From Candidatus Gastranaerophilales bacterium (GTDB taxonomy: Bacteria > Cyanobacteriota > Vampirovibrionia > Gastranaerophilales > Gastranaerophilaceae): a DNA stretch of 64,000 bases. The position numbers and the translations under genes were made by a program. The stretch's first letter is position 1. Each line of letters starts with the position of its first letter. The notes beneath the pieces were generated by a model. The model worked only from the letters and a program-made list of their open reading frames with translations, searched no databases and was not told the origin of the DNA. The DNA is taken from contig CALUUK010000009.1 in the NCBI GenBank assembly GCA_944323955.1, positions 1 through 64,000 of the forward strand, read 5' to 3'. Positions 1-7,750 of the stretch are shown piece by piece.

Positions 1-72
1 GGACTCAAGGAAAAATTCGCAAAAGATATTGCATCAGATATTCAAGAGAAATGTTCTAAATTATTTAATTAA
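1..72 (+). CDS. C-terminal end of a truncated gene, family unknown
   Basis: Frame 1 is open from the window edge to TAA at 70-72 and encodes 23 residues rich in Lys, Asp and Glu, ending KLFN. The next gene is convergent on the minus strand (its stop is at 131), so this is most likely the tail of a plus-strand gene lying mostly outside the window. Nothing in so short a tail identifies a family. Confidence 0.4.
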   Translation, partial: GLKEKFAKDIASDIQEKCSKLFN

Positions 73-130
73 TCTCATCTTTTTGTGCATTTAATCTTTA
101 AACATAAGTTTCTTTATAGGATGTTTTTTG

Positions 131-937
131 TTAGTTATTTTTTATTTGTTGTTTTTCTAACCAATAAATTCTTGTTATTGTTCTCGGATGGTCGGATATG
201 TATTGCATAAATTCCGGTGTTTTTTCCGCTCTTTGTAATCTTTTCATTATATCAATTCCGCCTTGATTGGAACCGTATATTTTGAACATCATCCGGCTGG
301 CATATTCATCGGCTTTTTTTTCTTGAGCCCTTGTATGACGCATGCTTTCCAGATTTGCAATGCCCGATATAATTGTACTTAATTCTGTACTGTTTCCGGT
401 TAATATGCAGGCAGATATTACAGCTATCTTGTTGCTGATTGCTCTAAAATGGTCTTTGTTTGAATAATGCCCTATTTCGTGCGCAAGAATAAAGGCAAGT
501 TCTTGTTCTTCTAATTTACCGTCTAATAATCCCGATGTAAATACAATTGTTCCGTTGGGATGTATCCAGGCATTAATCTCTTTTGAGGGTTTTACGTATA
601 ATTCAAATCTTTTTTTATGTGCTATTTTGGAATCATTTGCTATTATTTGTTTTTGCGCGTTATATAGCATATCAATTTCTTTTTGATATTTTTTATTTAC
701 AAAGTAGCGCTGATTGTTATTGCTTAGTAATTTTTCGATTTTTAGTTGTGTCTCAACCGACATAGTATTTATAAATATTGCCGATATAAACTTAAATGCG
801 GAAAAAAATAACAGAACTGCACATACAACCCAGCATATAAGAACCAGAAAGTCTTTTAAATCGTTATTCGACTTGACATTTACATTTTCTTCGGTTATCA
901 GAGCATATTGTTCTTTATATCTGTTATTCGTTTTCAT
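131..937 (-). CDS. Membrane-anchored M48-family zinc metallopeptidase
   Basis: A 268-residue protein with a short polar N-terminus, one strong membrane segment at about residues 29-58, then a peptidase domain. The zinc-binding HEIGH lies at residues 153-157, followed by a likely third ligand, Glu206, in the QEKKADEYA helix; both are the M48 (HtpX/Oma1-like) signature. The family degrades or processes membrane and envelope proteins. It has a single N-terminal anchor rather than the four of HtpX, so it is closer to the BepA/LoiP-like subgroup, though no lipobox is present. Its start overlaps the end of the upstream UPF0145 gene by 14 bp, so it is translated as the last gene of a three-gene unit. 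Substrate unknown. Confidence 0.88.
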   Translation of the reverse strand: MKTNNRYKEQYALITEENVNVKSNNDLKDFLVLICWVVCAVLLFFSAFKFISAIFINTMSVETQLKIEKLLSNNNQRYFVNKKYQKEIDMLYNAQKQIIANDSKIAHKKRFELYVKPSKEINAWIHPNGTIVFTSGLLDGKLEEQELAFILAHEIGHYSNKDHFRAISNKIAVISACILTGNSTELSTIISGIANLESMRHTRAQEKKADEYASRMMFKIYGSNQGGIDIMKRLQRAEKTPEFMQYISDHPRTITRIYWLEKQQIKNN

Positions 938-1382
938 AGGTTACTGCCGTTCCGTAAGCTATAATTGCACATTGCGGCGGAATATTATATTGTATATAGG
1001 CTTGATTTAACAAAATTGATTCTAATCTTACATTTACAATAATATCTGCCTTCGTTGCTTTTTCTCTCATTCTGATAAGGGCTTCGCGTCTTGCTCTGTC
1101 AATAACGGATTCGTATGTACTGAGATTTCCTCCAAATTTTTGTTTTATTCCGGCAGTAAACGCTTTAAAATAATCACCTGCAATTACAGCTTCACCTGTT
1201 ACCATTTTTATATCTTTTATTTTTCTTTCGGTTGTCCATCTTTTTGCGCCAAAGGATATAATGGGTTTTCGAATAAGCGCTATTTCACGCTGCTTTATTT
1301 TTTTGTAATGGTTTTTTTCGATATAACGGCCTGTTAAGTATGTTATAGCCAAAAAAGTTATAATTATTATCAAGTCAAGCAT
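924..1382 (-). CDS. Membrane-anchored UPF0145 (YbjQ-like) protein
   Basis: About 152 residues: an N-terminal membrane helix (LDLIIIITFLAITYLTG) followed by a UPF0145/YbjQ-type domain with the family pattern of an ITGEAVIAGDYFKAF-like strand-helix, a REALIRMREKA helix and a C-terminal IIAYGTAVTYE strand. I chose the ATG at 1382 because a GAAGGA Shine-Dalgarno sits just before it, 4 bp after the preceding gene's stop; a longer frame to 1469 lies inside that gene. YbjQ proteins form ring-shaped oligomers of unknown role, annotated as heavy-metal-binding only by similarity. It pairs with a soluble paralog upstream and an M48 peptidase downstream. Confidence 0.75.
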   Translation of the reverse strand: MLDLIIIITFLAITYLTGRYIEKNHYKKIKQREIALIRKPIISFGAKRWTTERKIKDIKMVTGEAVIAGDYFKAFTAGIKQKFGGNLSTYESVIDRARREALIRMREKATKADIIVNVRLESILLNQAYIQYNIPPQCAIIAYGTAVTYENE

Positions 1383-1386
1383 GAAT

Positions 1387-1713
1387 CTATCCTTCGGCTT
1401 TTTCGACTTCAACAGCCGTTCCGTATGCATATACTTCCGCTGCACCTGCGGTAATTGAAGAAGTAGCAAATCTTACATTGACTATGGCATTTGCACGGAG
1501 CTTTCTCGCTTGTTCTATCATACGTTTTACCGCTTCTTCTCTGGCTTCGGATAAAAGGTGAGTATAGCTTTTTAATTCTCCGCCGATGGTATTTTTTAAT
1601 CCTGCTCCAAAGTCTAAAAACATATTTTTTGCTCGAACCGTACTTCCGGATACAATTCCGCAATGTTCTTTTACTCTCATTCCCGGAATTGTTTCAATTG
1701 TAGTAATTATCAT
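1387..1713 (-). CDS. UPF0145 / YbjQ family protein
   Basis: 108 residues, the normal full length of the YbjQ family. It shows the characteristic order: an ITTIETIPG first strand, CGIVSGSTVRAKN, a central GGELKSYTHLLSEAREEA helix, then ANAIVNVRFATSS and a C-terminal YAYGTAVEVE strand. It is cytosolic, with no signal or membrane segment. An AGGAG Shine-Dalgarno lies 6 bp before the ATG. It is the first gene of the unit with the membrane-anchored paralog (stop to start 4 bp) and the M48 peptidase. The family's biochemical function is not established; the context suggests an envelope-linked role. Confidence 0.85.
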   Translation of the reverse strand: MIITTIETIPGMRVKEHCGIVSGSTVRAKNMFLDFGAGLKNTIGGELKSYTHLLSEAREEAVKRMIEQARKLRANAIVNVRFATSSITAGAAEVYAYGTAVEVEKAEG

Positions 1714-1837
1714 ACTATTCTCCTATATGAGAATATTTTATAAATTTTTAATCGAGTTAATAACATACGTATGGTGGATTTTGCTTAAAGATTTGTATAT
1801 CTTTGCGCTGTTTTGTATTAAAGTAAATCGTTGTAAA

Positions 1838-2959
1838 TTATAATCTCATCTTGAAGTCATTATATCCGAATGAACGAATAAGTTTGTATTCGCCGTTATC
1901 TTCCAGTATTATATCCGGCAATTTCATTCCGTTAAATGTATTATTTTTAACCATTGTATAAATGGCCATATCCTGAAATTCAAGTCTTTTACCTGCAGTT
2001 AAAGGTGAATCAAAGGAATAATCACCGATAATATCCCCCGCCAGACAGGTAGGGCCTGCAAGCCTGTAAGTATAAGATTTTTCATGAGGTTTTCCTGAAT
2101 TTTTTAATGTCGGGCGATACGGCATTTCCAATACATCCGGCATATGACAAGCGGCTGATGTATCTAAGATAGCTATTAGTATGTCGTTTTCAACTATTTC
2201 CAATACTTCTGTCAATAAAATACCCGCATCTAATGCAATTGCCTCACCGGGTTCCAGATAAACTTCCGCTCCGTATTTATCTTGAATTCTGTTAATACAA
2301 TTTTTTAATGTATTTGTATCATAATCACATCTTGTTATATGATGTCCGCCGCCAAAATTTATCCATTTTATTTTTTTTAAATACTTATCAAATTTCTCTT
2401 CAACAGCCTTTAGCGTTATATCAAGTGCATCTGAATTTTGTTCACATAACGTATGAAAGTGAATTCCTTCAACACCTTCAAATATTTCATCCGTTATTTG
2501 TGATATTTTTGTTCCGAGTCTTGAACCGGGTCTGCAAGGATCGTATATTGCGTGATCTTTTTGAGTGGAACATTCGGGGTTTATTCTGAGTCCTATACTT
2601 TTTCCTTTCCCAACAACTTTATTTTTATATTTTCTCAGCTGCTGAGGTGAGTTAAATACGATATGGTCACAGATATTTATAATTTCATCAATCTCATCTT
2701 CTCTGTATGCCGGAGAATAAATATGAGTTTCTTTACCCATCTCTTCCCGGCCCAGTTTTGCCTCATATAAACCGCTTGCGGCCGTGCCTGAAATATATCC
2801 CCCGATAAAAGGATATAATGAAAACATTGAAAACGCTTTCTGGGCAAGCAAAATTTTGCAGCCTGTATCATCGCTGATTGCTTTTAATTTCTCCAGATTT
2901 TCTTCAATTTTAGATTTTTGAATTATATAACAAGGAGTTTTGAGGTTTTGTTTGCTCAT
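1838..2959 (-). CDS. nspC: Carboxynorspermidine/carboxyspermidine decarboxylase
   Basis: A 373-residue alanine racemase-fold PLP enzyme. The PLP lysine is probably Lys41 in ILLAQKAF, followed by the barrel, a GIHFHTLCEQ motif, the NFGGGHH loop and the C-terminal DTSAACHMPDVLEMPY segment typical of NspC. The family removes CO2 from carboxynorspermidine or carboxyspermidine, the last step of the dehydrogenase/decarboxylase polyamine route. Its ATG overlaps the stop of the upstream dehydrogenase by 1 base (TAATG), indicating coupled translation. It is the last gene of the polyamine operon; about 120 bp separate it from the UPF0145 gene. Activity on carboxyaminopropylagmatine is also possible, because the operon contains an arginine decarboxylase. 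Confidence 0.92.
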   Translation of the reverse strand: MSKQNLKTPCYIIQKSKIEENLEKLKAISDDTGCKILLAQKAFSMFSLYPFIGGYISGTAASGLYEAKLGREEMGKETHIYSPAYREDEIDEIINICDHIVFNSPQQLRKYKNKVVGKGKSIGLRINPECSTQKDHAIYDPCRPGSRLGTKISQITDEIFEGVEGIHFHTLCEQNSDALDITLKAVEEKFDKYLKKIKWINFGGGHHITRCDYDTNTLKNCINRIQDKYGAEVYLEPGEAIALDAGILLTEVLEIVENDILIAILDTSAACHMPDVLEMPYRPTLKNSGKPHEKSYTYRLAGPTCLAGDIIGDYSFDSPLTAGKRLEFQDMAIYTMVKNNTFNGMKLPDIILEDNGEYKLIRSFGYNDFKMRL

Positions 2960-4161
2960 TAATCAACAAGCTCCGGATTTTCGCTTATTTTCCATGGGAG
3001 CCCCCATTTGTTTAGTGCTTCCATAAACGGATCGGGATCAAATTCTTCAATATTATACACACCGGGTTTATTCCATATTCCGTTTACTATCATCATTGCA
3101 CCTATCATTGCAGGAACTCCGGTTGTGTATGCGACTGCCTGAGAGCCGACTTCTTTATAGCATTCCTGATGGTCACAGGTATTATATATATAAAGATTTT
3201 TTTCTTTTCCGTCTTTTTTTCCGGTGAAAATACATCCTATATTTGTTTTTCCTTTTGTTCTCTCTCCGAGAGAGGAAGGATCGGGAAGTACTGCTTTTAG
3301 AAACTGAAGCGGGATTATTTCTCTTCCTTCATACATAATCGGTTCTATTGATGTCATTCCGACATTTTCAAGACATTTTAAATGTGTCAGATAACTTTGT
3401 CCGAATGTCATAAAAAATCTTATACGTTTTATTCCCGGAATATTTAATGCCAGAGATTCAATTTCCTCATGATGCAAAAGATACATATCTTTTTTACCGA
3501 TTTCGGGGAAATTATAAACTCTTTTTATTTCCATTGGTTCAGTTTCAACCCATTTGCCGTTTTCCCAATATGAGCCTTTTGCACTGACTTCGCGAATATT
3601 AATTTCCGGATTAAAATTGGTAGCGAACGGATAGCCGTGATCTCCCGCGTTGCAATCTAAAATATCAATATAATTAATCTCATCAAAATAATGCTTTAAT
3701 GCATAAGCAGAAAATACACTTGTAACACCAGGGTCGAATCCGCTGCCTAAAAGGGCGGTAATTCCGGCTTTTTCATATTTCTCCCGGTATGCCCATTGCC
3801 ATTTGTATTCAAATTTGGCGGTATCTTCGGGTTCATAATTCGCCGTATCAATATAATGCACTTTTGTTTCAAGACACGCATCCATAATTGTAAGGTCCTG
3901 ATACGGAAGAGCAAGATTAAGCACAGCATCGGGCTTCACTTCTTTAATCAACTTTACTAATGCTTGAACATCATTTGCGTCAACTTTTGCTGTTGTAATT
4001 TTTGTTTTTGTTGTTGATTCAAGTTTATTTTTTAGTGCATTACACTTTTCTATTGTTCTGCTTGCTATACAAATTTCTTCAAATACATCCGAATTTTGGC
4101 AGCATTTGTGTATTGCAACACTCGCAACGCCGCCGCAGCCTATAATTAACAATTTAGCCAT
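2959..4161 (-). CDS. Carboxynorspermidine/carboxyspermidine synthase (saccharopine dehydrogenase family)
   Basis: 400 residues. It begins with a Rossmann motif (LLIIGCGGVASVAIHKC), with a DTANYEP segment and a GFDPGVTSVFSAYA loop, matching the Lys1/saccharopine-dehydrogenase-like enzymes that condense aspartate semialdehyde with a diamine using NADPH. In polyamine loci this enzyme makes carboxyspermidine from putrescine (or carboxyaminopropylagmatine from agmatine in some bacteria). It sits between the agmatinase-like gene (8 bp overlap at its start) and nspC (1 bp overlap at its end), which ties it firmly to that pathway. The choice of diamine cannot be read from the sequence. Confidence 0.92.
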   Translation of the reverse strand: MAKLLIIGCGGVASVAIHKCCQNSDVFEEICIASRTIEKCNALKNKLESTTKTKITTAKVDANDVQALVKLIKEVKPDAVLNLALPYQDLTIMDACLETKVHYIDTANYEPEDTAKFEYKWQWAYREKYEKAGITALLGSGFDPGVTSVFSAYALKHYFDEINYIDILDCNAGDHGYPFATNFNPEINIREVSAKGSYWENGKWVETEPMEIKRVYNFPEIGKKDMYLLHHEEIESLALNIPGIKRIRFFMTFGQSYLTHLKCLENVGMTSIEPIMYEGREIIPLQFLKAVLPDPSSLGERTKGKTNIGCIFTGKKDGKEKNLYIYNTCDHQECYKEVGSQAVAYTTGVPAMIGAMMIVNGIWNKPGVYNIEEFDPDPFMEALNKWGLPWKISENPELVD

Positions 4162-5032
4162 TATTATCTCCTTCTGTCTTACAAAGTGCCAATAACATTT
4201 CTCTTATTATTTTACAGGCTATAGCCGTTGAAACTCCGCTTTGATCATAAATAGGACAAAGCTCTGTAACGTCGCAGCCTATAATTCTTAATTTTGAACA
4301 AATTTCTATTACGGCGTTCATAAGCTCTAAAAATGAGACGCCGCCCGGTTCAGGTGTTCCCGTTCCGGGAAAATAAGAAGTGTCAAGAACATCCAGATCG
4401 ACAGTTAAATATATGGGTTCTCCTTTTAATTTTTCTATTGTTGTATCAAGACCTTCTAAACAAAACCGTTTTAGATATGTATGTCCTTGTTTTGCCCATT
4501 CAAATTCGGATTTATCACCGGATCTTATGCCGAATTGATATATCCTGTTATCTCCCGTTAGTTCCCAGCATCTTCTTATCACACAGGCATGAGACAATTT
4601 AACTCCGAGATAATCTTCTCTTAAATCGGTATGTGCATCAAGATGAATTATATTAAGGCTTTTGTATTTCTTTATTGCCGCACGGACGCTGCCAAGTGTC
4701 ACAAGATGTTCGCCGCCTATTAGAAAAGGTATTTTATTATCTTCAAATATTATTTCTGTTCGTTTTTCAATTGTTTTTAAAACATTTTGTGTATCACCTG
4801 TCGGCAGCTCTAAATCTCCGCTGTCAAATACATTAATGTCTGATAAATCTTTGTCCTGATAAGGACTGTATGTTTCCAGTCCGTAAGAATCATTTCTTAT
4901 TGCCTGAGGTGCAAATCTTGTTCCGGGACGAAAAGATACGGTGGAATCAAAAGGTGCTCCGTATAAAACAATTTCTGCATTTTTATATTCACTGTCACAT
5001 CCCAGAAAATTTACAATATTTTTACTCAACAT
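4154..5032 (-). CDS. speB: Agmatinase-like ureohydrolase
   Basis: 292 residues, usual for the arginase/agmatinase family. All manganese ligands are visible: His109 in GGEH, Asp132/His134/Asp136 in LDAHTD, and Asp212/Asp214 in TVDLDVLD, followed by the agmatinase-type PGTGTPEPGG loop. The expected reaction is agmatine to putrescine plus urea. In cyanobacteria and some other bacteria, related ureohydrolases instead act on aminopropylagmatine to give spermidine directly. It overlaps the spermidine synthase-like gene upstream (11 bp) and the dehydrogenase downstream (8 bp). Confidence 0.9.
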   Translation of the reverse strand: MLSKNIVNFLGCDSEYKNAEIVLYGAPFDSTVSFRPGTRFAPQAIRNDSYGLETYSPYQDKDLSDINVFDSGDLELPTGDTQNVLKTIEKRTEIIFEDNKIPFLIGGEHLVTLGSVRAAIKKYKSLNIIHLDAHTDLREDYLGVKLSHACVIRRCWELTGDNRIYQFGIRSGDKSEFEWAKQGHTYLKRFCLEGLDTTIEKLKGEPIYLTVDLDVLDTSYFPGTGTPEPGGVSFLELMNAVIEICSKLRIIGCDVTELCPIYDQSGVSTAIACKIIREMLLALCKTEGDNNG

Positions 5033-5873
5033 CTTTCAATAATTCCTCCACATAAACAGGCAGAGCAAAAACACCTTTATGAAGACTCGGCTGATAATAT
5101 TTTGTATTAATTTTCTTCTCCAGCCATTTTTCGGCATTTAAGTCTCTTACCGGATGATATTTCTTTGATGCAAAACCAAATAACCAGTGTCCGGAAGGAT
5201 AAGAAGGGATATGTGCCTGATAAACTTTGCTTATGGGAAAAGTCTCAAGTATTCGTTTATGCATTCTCTGGCATTGGAAGGCTTCTTCTTCATAAAACGG
5301 ACTTTCATTCTGATTAATCATTATACCGTCAAAGTGCAGTGCATTATAACAGTTTCCGTAAAATTCTTTTGTGAACAACCCCTCGCCCGGACCGAACGGA
5401 TTTGGAGAGTCTATTATTATAAGGTCGTATTCATCGGTTTTTGAACGAATAAATCTTAACCCGTCTTCATTGTATATTGAAACTCTTTTATCATTTAAGC
5501 TGCCTGCAATTTGCGGTAAATATTTTCTGCATACTTCAACTAAAAGCTGGTCAATTTCTACAACATCAATCTTCTCAACAGTATCATATTTAATTAATTC
5601 TCTGACAACGCCGCCATCTCCTCCGCCAATTACAAGAATCTTTTTTACATTCGGATGAACAGCCATAGGAATATGACTTATCATTTCGTGATAGATAAAT
5701 TCATCCTTTTCTGCAAGCATTAAATCTCCGTCTGCAACAAGAACTTTTCCTAAATCCACGGATTCCAGTATATCAATTCTTTGAAATTCACTCTCTACAC
5801 TATAAAGCTGTTTGTTTATTCTGAGAGAAAAATTCACATTATCGGTATGATTATCCGAATACCATATTTCCAT
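5022..5873 (-). CDS. speE: Spermidine synthase-like aminopropyltransferase
   Basis: 283 residues with the PABS fold: an N-terminal beta domain, DEFIYHEMISHIPM, the nucleotide loop GGGDGG at residues 83-88, VVEIDQ, and DSPNPFGPGEGLF at 155-167. Family members transfer an aminopropyl group from decarboxylated S-adenosylmethionine to putrescine. Asp155 is present, but the usual second Asp of the DSTDP motif is Asn158 and the Thr is Pro. No S-adenosylmethionine decarboxylase (speD) lies in this window. It overlaps speA upstream (23 bp) and the ureohydrolase downstream (11 bp), so it is co-translated. Having both this enzyme and the carboxyspermidine route in one operon is notable. Confidence 0.85.
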   Translation of the reverse strand: MEIWYSDNHTDNVNFSLRINKQLYSVESEFQRIDILESVDLGKVLVADGDLMLAEKDEFIYHEMISHIPMAVHPNVKKILVIGGGDGGVVRELIKYDTVEKIDVVEIDQLLVEVCRKYLPQIAGSLNDKRVSIYNEDGLRFIRSKTDEYDLIIIDSPNPFGPGEGLFTKEFYGNCYNALHFDGIMINQNESPFYEEEAFQCQRMHKRILETFPISKVYQAHIPSYPSGHWLFGFASKKYHPVRDLNAEKWLEKKINTKYYQPSLHKGVFALPVYVEELLKDVE

Positions 5874-7335
5874 TCATCTTCCTTTCCTTCAATACATTTA
5901 ATCTTTCTATTTTTTCATCTTCAGGACCGGTTAGTGAACAACCTTTTTCTTTTGCATATAATATATAGTCGATAATTTTATCCGTAATTTCTTCTCCCGG
6001 AGCTAAAATCGGTATTCCGGGCGGGTAACACATAACGAACTCGCTGCATATGCGGCCTTTAGTTTCTTTAATCGGCAATGATTCTTTTTCCGAATAAAAT
6101 GATTCTTGAGGAGTCATAACTATTGTGGGAGAAATATACTCCTGCGACAGCATGCCGGTTTTATCTTTCCGGTATCTTCTTTTAATATCCGCAAGAGCGC
6201 TTACAAGTCTTTCAACGTCTTGTTTTCTGTCGCCGATAGAAAGATATGCAAGGATATTTCCCAAATCACCGAATTCAATTTGAATATCATATTCATCACG
6301 CAGAATATCATAAACTTCTATTCCGGCAAGTCCTATATCCAAAGTATGAACGGATAATTTAGTCGTATCGAAATCAAAAATACTGCTTGAATTAATCATC
6401 TCTTTTGAGAAAGCATAATATCCGCCAATCTTATTAATTTCACCCCTTGCATACTCAGCCAGTTCCGTTAATTTTGCAAAAGATTTCTTGCCGTATAAAG
6501 CCAGATTTCTTCGGGAAATATCAAGACTGGATAGTAAAAGATATGAACCGCTTGTTGTCTGAGTAAGGTTAATAATTTGGCGGACATAACCCGGATTTAC
6601 ATTCGGCCCCGTTAATAAAAGTGAGCTTTGAGTTAAACTCCCGCCTGATTTATGCATGCTGACAGATGACATATCTGCACCTGCCGCCATTGCTGATACG
6701 GGCAGAGAATCTCCGAAATAAAAATGTGTTCCGTGGGCTTCATCTACAAGTACTTTCATTCCGTATTTATGTGCAATTTCCGTAATAGTCCTTAAATCAG
6801 AACAAATTCCGTAATAAGTAGGATTATTTACGAGAATTGCAACAGCATCAGGGTTATCATAAATAGCATTTTTTATCTGTTCGACTTTCATTCCGAGAGA
6901 AATTCCAAGATGATTATCTACATCCGGATTGACATAAACAGGCTTTGCACCGCACAATACCAGAGCGTTAATTACACTTCTGTGTACATTCCTCGGCATA
7001 ATAATCTTATCCCCCTTTTTGCAGCAGGATAAAATCATACTTTGAACTGCGGATGTTGTTCCGCCAACCATTAAAAATGCGTGCGCAGCACCAAATGCAT
7101 TTGCTGCAAGTCTTTCAGCTTCTTTAATTATAGATACGGGATGACAGAGATTATCTAAGGGTTTCATTGAATTAACATCAATTCCTACGCATTTATTCCC
7201 CAATAATTCAACAAGTTCGGGATTTCCTCTTCCGCGTTTATGCCCCGGGACATCAAAAGGAACAATTCTCATTCTTCTGAATTTTTCCAATGCTTCATAT
7301 ATAGGAGCATTTTGCTGCGATAGTATCTCTGTCAA
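5851..7335 (-). CDS. speA: Arginine/lysine/ornithine decarboxylase (PLP fold type I)
   Basis: 494 residues, the short Bacillus/cyanobacterial form of the Orn/Lys/Arg decarboxylase family. It shows PGHKRGRG near the start, the aspartate and histidine of VDEAHG (Asp198, His201), and the PLP lysine Lys229 in SVSMHKSGG. The C-terminal domain ends with PPGIPILAPGE, also typical. Followed by an agmatinase-like gene, it is best read as arginine decarboxylase making agmatine, the first step of the operon; substrate preference is inferred from context. Translation starts at TTG 7335 with a GGAGGG Shine-Dalgarno 8 nt before it; the nearby ATG at 7340 is out of frame and hits TGA two codons later. Confidence 0.9.
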   Translation of the reverse strand: MTEILSQQNAPIYEALEKFRRMRIVPFDVPGHKRGRGNPELVELLGNKCVGIDVNSMKPLDNLCHPVSIIKEAERLAANAFGAAHAFLMVGGTTSAVQSMILSCCKKGDKIIMPRNVHRSVINALVLCGAKPVYVNPDVDNHLGISLGMKVEQIKNAIYDNPDAVAILVNNPTYYGICSDLRTITEIAHKYGMKVLVDEAHGTHFYFGDSLPVSAMAAGADMSSVSMHKSGGSLTQSSLLLTGPNVNPGYVRQIINLTQTTSGSYLLLSSLDISRRNLALYGKKSFAKLTELAEYARGEINKIGGYYAFSKEMINSSSIFDFDTTKLSVHTLDIGLAGIEVYDILRDEYDIQIEFGDLGNILAYLSIGDRKQDVERLVSALADIKRRYRKDKTGMLSQEYISPTIVMTPQESFYSEKESLPIKETKGRICSEFVMCYPPGIPILAPGEEITDKIIDYILYAKEKGCSLTGPEDEKIERLNVLKERKMNGNMVFG

Positions 7336-7351
7336 TTCATTTGCCCTCCGT

Positions 7352-7492
7352 TCAATACATTTTTTGTGTCAACAGCCAATATATCATTACCAAACAAGAT
7401 TCGAATAATAATAAAAATTTAACTTTTGCAGTTTCAATTTTTATTTTTATCAGTTCTGATATTCTTATATAATCGGCCTTTTTAAACTTCAT
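7352..7492 (-). CDS. Possible 46-residue leader peptide of the polyamine operon
   Basis: An uninterrupted small ORF between the predicted polyamine promoter and speA. It starts with ATG at 7492, preceded by GGAAAG, and ends with TGA at 7352-7354, just before the speA Shine-Dalgarno and 16 bp before its start. The first half is strongly basic (MKFKKADYIRISELIKIKIE) and the second half is a hydrophobic stretch (KFLLLFESCLVMIYWLL). Position and tight spacing fit either an operon leader peptide or a small membrane protein. No family is recognised and a chance ORF cannot be excluded. Confidence 0.35.
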   Translation of the reverse strand: MKFKKADYIRISELIKIKIETAKVKFLLLFESCLVMIYWLLTQKMY

Positions 7493-7524
7493 TCTTTTTC
7501 TTTCCGTGAACTTGAATAAGTACT

Positions 7525-7552
7525 ATATTATAAAAAAATTTTTTTCTTGCAA
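7525..7552 (-). promoter_or_regulatory. Candidate promoter of the polyamine operon
   Basis: On the minus strand a TTGCAA -35 (7547-7552) is followed after 16 bp by TAATAT (7525-7530). Transcription would begin near 7518, giving a leader of about 180 nt that contains the 46-codon ORF. TTGCAA is palindromic, so the same hexamer could also serve a plus-strand -10 (TTAAAT at 7570-7575, 17 bp spacer). Confidence 0.4.
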
Positions 7553-7614
7553 GAAAAATTAAATATATGTTAAATAAAATTAAAATTTTTTCCTTTAATA
7601 TTCTCGGGCAATCT

Positions 7615-7642
7615 TTGCAATGGGGGATTTTTTTTCTATAAT
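7615..7642 (+). promoter_or_regulatory. Candidate plus-strand promoter
   Basis: TTGCAA (7615-7620), a 16 bp spacer and TATAAT (7637-7642), with a second TATAAT at 7650-7655. It would transcribe towards the glycosyltransferase-like gene, giving a leader of about 240 nt that is antisense to the candidate small RNA. Confidence 0.4.
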
Positions 7643-7688
7643 TAAACTGTATAATACAGAGTTTAGGTTGCTCAACCGGAATTATTGC

Positions 7689-7712
7689 AAAAAAAAAGCT
7701 GCCTCGCAGCTA
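7689..7712 (-). terminator. Intrinsic terminator inside the intergenic region
   Basis: On the minus strand the 6 bp stem AGCTGC/GCAGCT with loop GAG (7698-7712) is followed directly by T9 (7689-7697). No annotated gene ends here, which is why a short separate transcript is proposed. Confidence 0.6.
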
Positions 7713-7750
7713 ATACTTAATAATCTTGGGAGGAGATTTGGGGATTTGTT
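7689..7750 (-). ncRNA. Candidate ~62-nt small RNA with CUCCUCCC core
   Basis: On the minus strand a TAAACA -35 (7780-7785), a 17 bp spacer and a TATTAT -10 (7757-7762) predict a start near 7750. The transcript would run through an unpaired pyrimidine-rich CUCCUCCC segment (complement of 7728-7735) and end at a textbook intrinsic terminator: AGCTGC, loop GAG, GCAGCT, then nine T. A short RNA with an exposed CUCCUC before a terminator hairpin recalls cyanobacterial Yfr1, whose conserved core is ACUCCUCAC. There is no clear 5' hairpin, so the likeness is partial. The core could pair with GGAGG Shine-Dalgarno sites. Confidence 0.4.

Noticed and set aside
7640-7740. A tmRNA-like or riboswitch-like segment (GCA-rich stretch followed by AGCTAATACTTAATAA)
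   Set aside because: There is no tRNA-like 3' end, no T-loop sequence and no known riboswitch core. The hairpin with T9 on the minus strand explains the region better.
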